Below, piece after piece: positions 13,844 through 18,051 of a stretch of DNA of 18,051 bases. The number at the start of each line of letters is the position of its first letter. Within the stretch, counting starts at the first letter, position 1. The notes beneath the pieces were generated by a model, which worked only from the letters and a program-made list of their open reading frames with translations, was not told where the DNA came from and ran no database searches. The position numbers and the translations under genes are program-made. Location: assembly GCA_964512305.1 (NCBI GenBank), contig CAZEIW010000227.1, forward strand, positions 1-18,051, written 5' to 3'. This DNA comes from CAZEIW01 sp964512305. Lineage in GTDB: Bacteria; Pseudomonadota; Gammaproteobacteria; Burkholderiales; Burkholderiaceae_F.

Positions 13844-14275
13844 ATGCAACAGCGAGTCGATGGCGCCGCAGCGGGCGCCGGGGGCGCCGACGGCTCTCTG
13901 CCGCCGATCCCGGCCAAGCGTTACTTCACGATCGGCGAGGTGAGCGAGCTGTGCGGCGTCAAGCCGCACGTGCTGCGCTACTGGGAACAGGAATTCACGC
14001 AACTGAAGCCGATCAAGCGGCGCGGCAACCGCCGCTACTACCAGCACCACGAGGTGCTGCTGGTGCGCCGGATCCGCGAGCTGCTGTACGAGCAGGGCTT
14101 CACGATCAGCGGCGCACGCAACCGTCTCGAGGCGCCGGACGGCGCGCGCATGGTCGCGAGGCGCAACGCCGCCCGCGCGACCGCCGATCCGCCCGGCGAC
14201 GAGGGGCGTGCTGCGCTTGCGGCCCTGCGAGCCGAGCTCGAGTCGATCCGCCAGCTCCTTGCGCCGAAGGCATAG
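13844..14275 (+). CDS. MerR-family transcriptional regulator
   Basis: This 143-residue protein has an N-terminal MerR winged helix-turn-helix. It begins around residue 26 with RYFTIGEVSELCGVKPHVLRYWEQEF, continues with the wing segment RRGNRRYYQHHEVLLVRRI, and the second helical part ends GFTISGARNRL at about residue 93. The remaining C-terminal third is short, with a possible dimerisation helix (ALRAELESIRQLL) and no metal-binding cysteine cluster, so it is not a typical metal or oxidative sensor. A gene of this type next to ihfA is conserved in beta- and gammaproteobacteria, but its target is not known to me. It starts 35 bases after ihfA and no clear ribosome site is seen. Confidence 0.88.
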   Translation: MQQRVDGAAAGAGGADGSLPPIPAKRYFTIGEVSELCGVKPHVLRYWEQEFTQLKPIKRRGNRRYYQHHEVLLVRRIRELLYEQGFTISGARNRLEAPDGARMVARRNAARATADPPGDEGRAALAALRAELESIRQLLAPKA

Positions 14276-14289
14276 CCGCACCGCCCGTG

Positions 14290-14295
14290 TACAAT
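14290..14295 (+). promoter_or_regulatory. candidate -10 element of tRNA-Pro
   Basis: TACAAT at 14290-14295 lies ten bases before the mature tRNA-Pro, in the position expected for a -10 box. No convincing -35 hexamer is at 16-18 bases upstream. The tRNA may also be reached by read-through from the merR-like gene, whose stop is at 14275. Confidence 0.4.
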
Positions 14296-14303
14296 CCGCG
14301 CTC

Positions 14304-14382
<79 letters not shown>

Positions 14383-14396
14383 GTATTTTTGCGGTG

Positions 14397-14421
14397 ATTG
14401 GACTTCCGGCTTGGGTCCAAT
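14397..14421. repeat. short inverted repeat after tRNA-Pro
   Basis: ATTGGAC (14397-14403) pairs with GTCCAAT (14415-14421) around an 11-base loop. It lies between the tRNA 3' end and the terminator. It could serve 3'-end processing of the tRNA precursor, or be incidental. Confidence 0.35.
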
Positions 14422-14435
14422 TCCCGACGGATTGA

Positions 14436-14468
14436 AAACGGGCGCTGCTTGCGCCCGTTTCGTTTTCC
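14436..14468. terminator. bidirectional intrinsic terminator between tRNA-Pro and amt
   Basis: AAACGGGCGC (14436-14445) pairs perfectly with GCGCCCGTTT (14451-14460) around the loop TGCTT. On the plus strand the stem ends in TTT and is followed by CGTTTTCCTT; on the minus strand the stem is followed by T-rich sequence as well. It can end transcripts from tRNA-Pro (plus) and from amt (minus), whose stop lies at 14494. Confidence 0.8.
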
Positions 14469-14493
14469 TTCAGCCTGGACGCAGGGTGTCCGG

Positions 14494-15813
14494 CTACTCG
14501 CCTTCCGTGCCGATCGCGTAAGCGGTCTCACCGTGAACCGCGTCGTCCCCCACCTTCAGGGTCGCGTCATCCATGCGCAGCGGCGTGATCAACGAGATGA
14601 CCTTGAGGATGATGTAGGTGGCTATGACGTTGTACACGATGATAAAGGCTGCTCCCTCGGCCTGAAGGAGGACCTGACCGAAATTCCCGTAGATCCAGCC
14701 GGTGACGCTCACTCCGGGCGCGTCCTTGTCGGTGCCGATGTATTCAAGCATCTCGGGATTCGCGAGGATGCCGGTCAGCAAGCCGCCCATGAGCCCCGCG
14801 CAACCATGCGTCGAGAATACGCTCAACGTATCATCGACCTTCATCATCAGCTTCGTCTTCTGGAGCTTGTTCATTGCGAGCCAGGGAATGATCCCCGCGC
14901 ACACGCCGATGATGATTGCGCCCCAGCCATCGACGTAACCCGCCGCGGGCGTGATGGCCACCAGGCCGGCGATCATCCCGTTGACTGCGCCGATCACCGA
15001 TGGCTTGCCGTACACCATCTTGTCCATCAGCGTCCAGACCAGGAGGCCCACGGCCGTGGCCGTGTTGGTGTTGAGCACGGCTGCGCCCGCGTTGGCATTC
15101 GCGAAGTAGGGATCTCCGCCGTTGAAGCCATTCCAACCCAGCCACAGTATGCCGGCGCCGACCAGCGTGACGAGCAGGCTGTTCGGCGGAAAATGCTCGC
15201 GGTCCTGCTGCAGGCGCGGCCCAACCATCGCCGCGGCGACGAAACCGGAGACGCCCGCGGCGAGATGGATCACGTAGCCGCCCGAGAAATCGGCCACACC
15301 CAGGGCGGCCAGCCACCCGCCACCCCACAGACTGAACGCTCCCACGCTGTAAACCAAGGTCACCCACACAGGGCAGAAGATCATCCACGCCTTGAAGCTC
15401 ATGCGACCGAGCACCGAACCGCCCAGAATGATGACTGTGATCGCAGCGAATACGAACTGGAAGAAGACCAACGTCGCCATTGGGAAGGTCAGGGCCGGCA
15501 TGCCCGAGGCTGCTTCCGGAATGGTCGCTTGGCCGGTCGTAAACATGGCCGATGTGGCGAGCATCGGCTTGCCAAGGAACGGGAACCACTTGGGTCCGAA
15601 CGACATGTTGTAGTCGAATAGGACCCAGACAACCAGGACCGAGGCAAAGGCGTAGAGCGCCATGAAGGCGGAATTGATCGCCCACTTCTTCTTGACGAGG
15701 CCGCCATAAAGAACCATCAGCCCAGGAATGCTTTGAAGGCCGACGAACGTCGCAGCGGCCAGCTGCCACGCGTTGTTCCCCGAGTCGAGCCATTTTGGTG
15801 ACGGAACGAGCAT
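14494..15813 (-). CDS. amt: Amt-family ammonium transporter
   Basis: Amt proteins are trimeric inner-membrane channels that take up ammonium. The 439-residue protein is strongly hydrophobic, with about eleven membrane segments. The twin histidines of the pore are His183 (DFSGGYVIHLAAG) and His336 (FSTHGCAGLMGG). The family segment GGSVLGRMSFKAWMIF is at about 131-146. The cytosolic tail VHGETAYAI (426-434) corresponds to the GlnK-regulated tail of AmtB. I chose the ATG at 15813, preceded on the minus strand by a purine-rich G run and the family start SPKWLDSGNNAW; a start at 15870 would add 19 polar residues. No glnK or glnB is adjacent in the window. A sigma-54-like promoter lies about 50 bases upstream. 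Confidence 0.93.
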   Translation of the reverse strand: MLVPSPKWLDSGNNAWQLAAATFVGLQSIPGLMVLYGGLVKKKWAINSAFMALYAFASVLVVWVLFDYNMSFGPKWFPFLGKPMLATSAMFTTGQATIPEAASGMPALTFPMATLVFFQFVFAAITVIILGGSVLGRMSFKAWMIFCPVWVTLVYSVGAFSLWGGGWLAALGVADFSGGYVIHLAAGVSGFVAAAMVGPRLQQDREHFPPNSLLVTLVGAGILWLGWNGFNGGDPYFANANAGAAVLNTNTATAVGLLVWTLMDKMVYGKPSVIGAVNGMIAGLVAITPAAGYVDGWGAIIIGVCAGIIPWLAMNKLQKTKLMMKVDDTLSVFSTHGCAGLMGGLLTGILANPEMLEYIGTDKDAPGVSVTGWIYGNFGQVLLQAEGAAFIIVYNVIATYIILKVISLITPLRMDDATLKVGDDAVHGETAYAIGTEGE

Positions 15814-15849
15814 GACTTTCCCCCCCTTTTGAGGTTTGTCGTTGCAAGT

Positions 15850-15893
15850 CGGGCGACGATGACGGTGCAAAAAGCGTGCTCAAAGGTCGCCCG
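15850..15893 (-). promoter_or_regulatory. candidate sigma-54 promoter of amt with flanking inverted repeat
   Basis: On the minus strand, bases 15881-15866 read GAGCACG-CTTT-TTGCA. The sigma-54 consensus is TGGCACG-N4-TTGCA, so the -12 half matches fully and five of seven -24 positions match; one of the two conserved G's at -24 is lost. The predicted transcript starts about 40 bases before the amt ATG. The element is flanked by a perfect 8-bp inverted repeat, CGGGCGAC (15850-15857) with GTCGCCCG (15886-15893). Nitrogen-regulated sigma-54 control is usual for ammonium transporters, but no clear NtrC site was found. Confidence 0.4.
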
Positions 15894-16088
15894 CCCGGGA
15901 GACAAGTCAAGTCGTCGGAGCGCCGGCCGCAACTTTGTTATTGTCTCCGTCCATGCCACCCAGTGCGGATCAACCTCGGATAAGTGCTCGTAAACGAACA
16001 AATATTCGGCGCCTTCGACAGGCTGCCGGGTGAGGTGAAATTGAGGACAGTTCGACCCGCCGTGCCTCCCGCGCGCGCGGTAGCAGAC

Positions 16089-16415
16089 ATGTATCCAAGG
16101 CGGACCTTTGCGGCCGGGTTCGCGGCGTTGGCTGCATGCGTGCTCATGCTGCCCATTTCCGGTGCAGCCGAGCCAGCTACGATGCTCACGTGCACCAATC
16201 CGGTGAGCGGCTTCAGTTGGCAGATCAGAATCAACTTCGAACAGAGCACCGTGGATTCCAACCCCGCCCGGATCACCAGCACCCAGATCTCGTGGCACGA
16301 CCGAACCGATGGCGGCAACTACACGCTCGACCGCAAGTCGGGAAGTCTCACGGTGATCTTCGCCTCCAGCACCGGCGGCTATTTGCTCCATGATCGCTGC
16401 AGCCCGCAGAATTGA
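16089..16415 (+). CDS. small secreted hypothetical protein
   Basis: I do not recognise this 108-residue protein. From the ATG at 16089 it has a classical signal peptide: two arginines at 4-5, a hydrophobic stretch (about 7-24) and a likely signal-peptidase I site around SGA/AEP near residue 27. The mature part of about 80 residues has two cysteines, one near its start (LTCTNP) and one near its end (DRCSPQN), which could form a disulfide. Between them, alternating polar and hydrophobic residues (FSWQIRINFEQSTVD, GNYTLDRKSGSLTVIF) suggest a small beta-sheet domain. The open frame extends up to 15984, but the upstream residues lack signal-peptide character. It lies between amt, which is divergent, and the phosphatase-kinase gene 77 bases downstream. 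Confidence 0.7.
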   Translation: MYPRRTFAAGFAALAACVLMLPISGAAEPATMLTCTNPVSGFSWQIRINFEQSTVDSNPARITSTQISWHDRTDGGNYTLDRKSGSLTVIFASSTGGYLLHDRCSPQN

Positions 16416-16492
16416 AGACAACCGCCTAGCATCGCAGCAGCGCCGCCCAACCAACCCCCGACCCGCTGTGCAACCCAATGGGAGCGGCCGCG

Positions 16493-18051
16493 ATGGTTGC
16501 ACGCATGCCGGCCATTAGAGCGAGCGTCGGGTTTTACTCGTCGACCGGACCGCGTCCCGACAATGAGGACTTCGCCGGCGCCGTCTTCGGCCCCGAGCTG
16601 GCCGAGCCACGCGGGGATGTCGTTGCGGCGATCGCCGATGGGATCGGGAGCGCTAAGGGCGGTCGTATTGCTGCAGAAACCGCGGTGCGCGGTTTTCTGG
16701 ACGGGATGAGCGAGCTTCCCGAGACCGCGGAAGTCCAACGCTCGGCCGCCCGCGTGCTGAACGCGCTCAACGCGTGGATGCACTCCCACGGCCACCGGGA
16801 CCCCGACCTGGCGGGCATGGGATGCACTTTCACCGCGTTGATGCTGCGCGGCCGAATCGCGCACATCGTGCACATCGGCGACACGCGCGCGTATCGCTTG
16901 AGCGGCAGCCGCCTCTCTCGCCTGACCACCGATCATTTGCGGGAGGGTGGCGCAGGCCGGTCGAAGACCCTGTACCGCGCGCTCGGTGTGGAGGCAGAGC
17001 TGCGGCTGGAGTACACCGCCCAGCCGATGGCGCCTCATGACCGATTTCTCCTGTGCAGCGACGGCCTGTACGGGTCGCTCACGGACGAGACCATTGCCGA
17101 TACCCTGCGCGATCGCTCCGCGCCCGCAGACACGGCCCGGGCGTTGGTCGCAACCGCGCTCGAATCCGGCAGCAGCGACAACTGCACGGCCTTGGTGCTG
17201 GACGTGATCGAGCTGCCGACGGCGGAATCGGCAAGCATCGGCGCCGCCATGCTGCCGCTCGTCCCGGTGCCGCTCGGCGGCGAGACGATCGACGGCTTTG
17301 TGCTCAAAGCGCTCATTTCAGACGGGCGCTACAGCCGCCTGTTCGCTGCGACGGACGAGATCGAGGGGGGCGAGTTGGCATTGAAGTTCCCCAAGCCGAA
17401 GGTGGCCGACGCGGGTGCGCTTCGTGCGGCATTCGTGCGCGAGGCATGGGTGGGCGCGCGCGTGCACAGCCCTGGGCTCGGCCGAATCATTGAACTGCCG
17501 CACGGGCGGCAGACGTGTCTGTACACGGTCATGCCGCTCTATCAAGGCGAGCTTCTGGAGACGCGGCTGACGCGCCAGCCGTCCGTGGGTCTCGAGGAGG
17601 GTCGTAACGTCGCGATCAAGCTGGCCCGCGCGGTGGCGACGCTGCACCGCGACGGCATCATTCACCGCGACATCAAGCCCGACAACGTGATTCTCGAAGG
17701 CGACGGTTCGCTAAAGCTCATTGATCTCGGCGTGGTGCGCGCACGCGGTCTGGAGGACTCTCCACCCGAGCAGATTCCCGGAACTCGTGCCTACGTCGCG
17801 CCCGAGATGTTCGCCGGTGAAGCCGGGAATGAAGCCACCGACATCTATGCGCTGGGCGTCACCATGTTTCACGCTTTCACCGGCGAGTTCCCTTATGGCA
17901 ATTCCGATGCCGAGAGCCCACCGAGCCGGGATCGGCCACAGGCGCTCACGGTGCTGCGCCCGGATCTGCCTGCGTGGCTCCAAGCTGCACTCGGGCGAGC
18001 GATCGCAATCGATCCCGCGCAACGGTTTCGCGACATGAACGAATTTGCGGC
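16493..18051 (+). CDS. PP2C phosphatase / Ser-Thr kinase fusion, partial at 3' end
   Basis: The frame is open to the window edge, giving 519 residues without a stop. Residues 1-240 form a PP2C-type phosphatase: RPDNED (21-26), ADGIG (48-52), GCTFTAL (110-116), HIGDTRAY (127-134), CSDGLYG (188-194) and SDNCT (228-232) supply the metal-binding acids. Residues from about 265 form a protein kinase: Lys298 (ALKF), likely Glu317, the catalytic loop HRDIKPDN (391-398), DLG in place of DFG (411-413), and GTRAYVAPE (430-438). The glycine-rich loop is degenerate, with only Gly278 in ISDGRYS. GGGAG at 16480-16484 supports the start. Similar fusions occur in nitrate-assimilation clusters, such as PA1782 near nasA in Pseudomonas aeruginosa as I recall it, so a nitrogen role is inferred. 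A C-terminal membrane segment may lie outside the window. Confidence 0.88.
   Translation, partial: MVARMPAIRASVGFYSSTGPRPDNEDFAGAVFGPELAEPRGDVVAAIADGIGSAKGGRIAAETAVRGFLDGMSELPETAEVQRSAARVLNALNAWMHSHGHRDPDLAGMGCTFTALMLRGRIAHIVHIGDTRAYRLSGSRLSRLTTDHLREGGAGRSKTLYRALGVEAELRLEYTAQPMAPHDRFLLCSDGLYGSLTDETIADTLRDRSAPADTARALVATALESGSSDNCTALVLDVIELPTAESASIGAAMLPLVPVPLGGETIDGFVLKALISDGRYSRLFAATDEIEGGELALKFPKPKVADAGALRAAFVREAWVGARVHSPGLGRIIELPHGRQTCLYTVMPLYQGELLETRLTRQPSVGLEEGRNVAIKLARAVATLHRDGIIHRDIKPDNVILEGDGSLKLIDLGVVRARGLEDSPPEQIPGTRAYVAPEMFAGEAGNEATDIYALGVTMFHAFTGEFPYGNSDAESPPSRDRPQALTVLRPDLPAWLQAALGRAIAIDPAQRFRDMNEFA

Noticed and set aside
16128..16139. Lipobox LAAC in the small secreted protein
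   Set aside because: The hydrophobic stretch continues well past the cysteine and an ordinary signal-peptidase I site follows, so a lipoprotein is less likely.

Overview
The window is GC-rich chromosomal DNA of a betaproteobacterium, most likely in or near the Burkholderiales. The evidence is the gene order tRNA-Val, thrS, infC, rpmI, rplT, pheS, pheT, ihfA, merR-like gene, tRNA-Pro, a synthetase-only RelA just before it, a 3-hydroxybutyrate dehydrogenase, and the protein sequences themselves. No integrase, transposase, phage gene, CRISPR array or rRNA was seen. Most of the window is core genome; the less ordinary parts are its two ends and the spacers of the translation operon.

Layout. Positions 1-275 hold about two and a half tandem copies of a ~120-125 bp palindromic intergenic repeat. 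Next come bdhA (minus strand) and a divergent alpha/beta hydrolase (plus), then mtfA (minus), whose stop codon overlaps that of the hydrolase. The start region of mtfA faces relA (plus). A GNAT acyltransferase resembling OlsB (ornithine-lipid synthesis) lies on the minus strand after relA, possibly followed by a 47-codon small ORF.

From 6274 to 14382, everything reads on the plus strand: tRNA-Val(GAC), thrS, infC with an ATC start, rpmI, rplT, pheS, pheT, ihfA (IHF alpha), a MerR-family regulator and tRNA-Pro(GGG). This block supplies two aminoacyl-tRNA synthetases, initiation factor 3, two 50S proteins and a nucleoid protein. Its spacers are rich in hairpins: an intrinsic terminator with a competing longer hairpin before thrS, a terminator-like hairpin between thrS and infC, folded sequence before rpmI, and a terminator-like hairpin before pheS. 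The operon therefore looks attenuated at several joints.

After a bidirectional terminator at about 14436, the right end seems to concern nitrogen and signalling. There is an Amt ammonium transporter (minus) with a plausible sigma-54 promoter, a small secreted protein of unknown function (plus), and a PP2C phosphatase/Ser-Thr kinase fusion (plus) that runs off the right edge.

I found no clearly new multi-gene system. The observations most worth checking are the two-state leader of thrS, the terminator in front of infC, the sigma-54-like site of amt, and the PP2C-kinase fusion beside amt.
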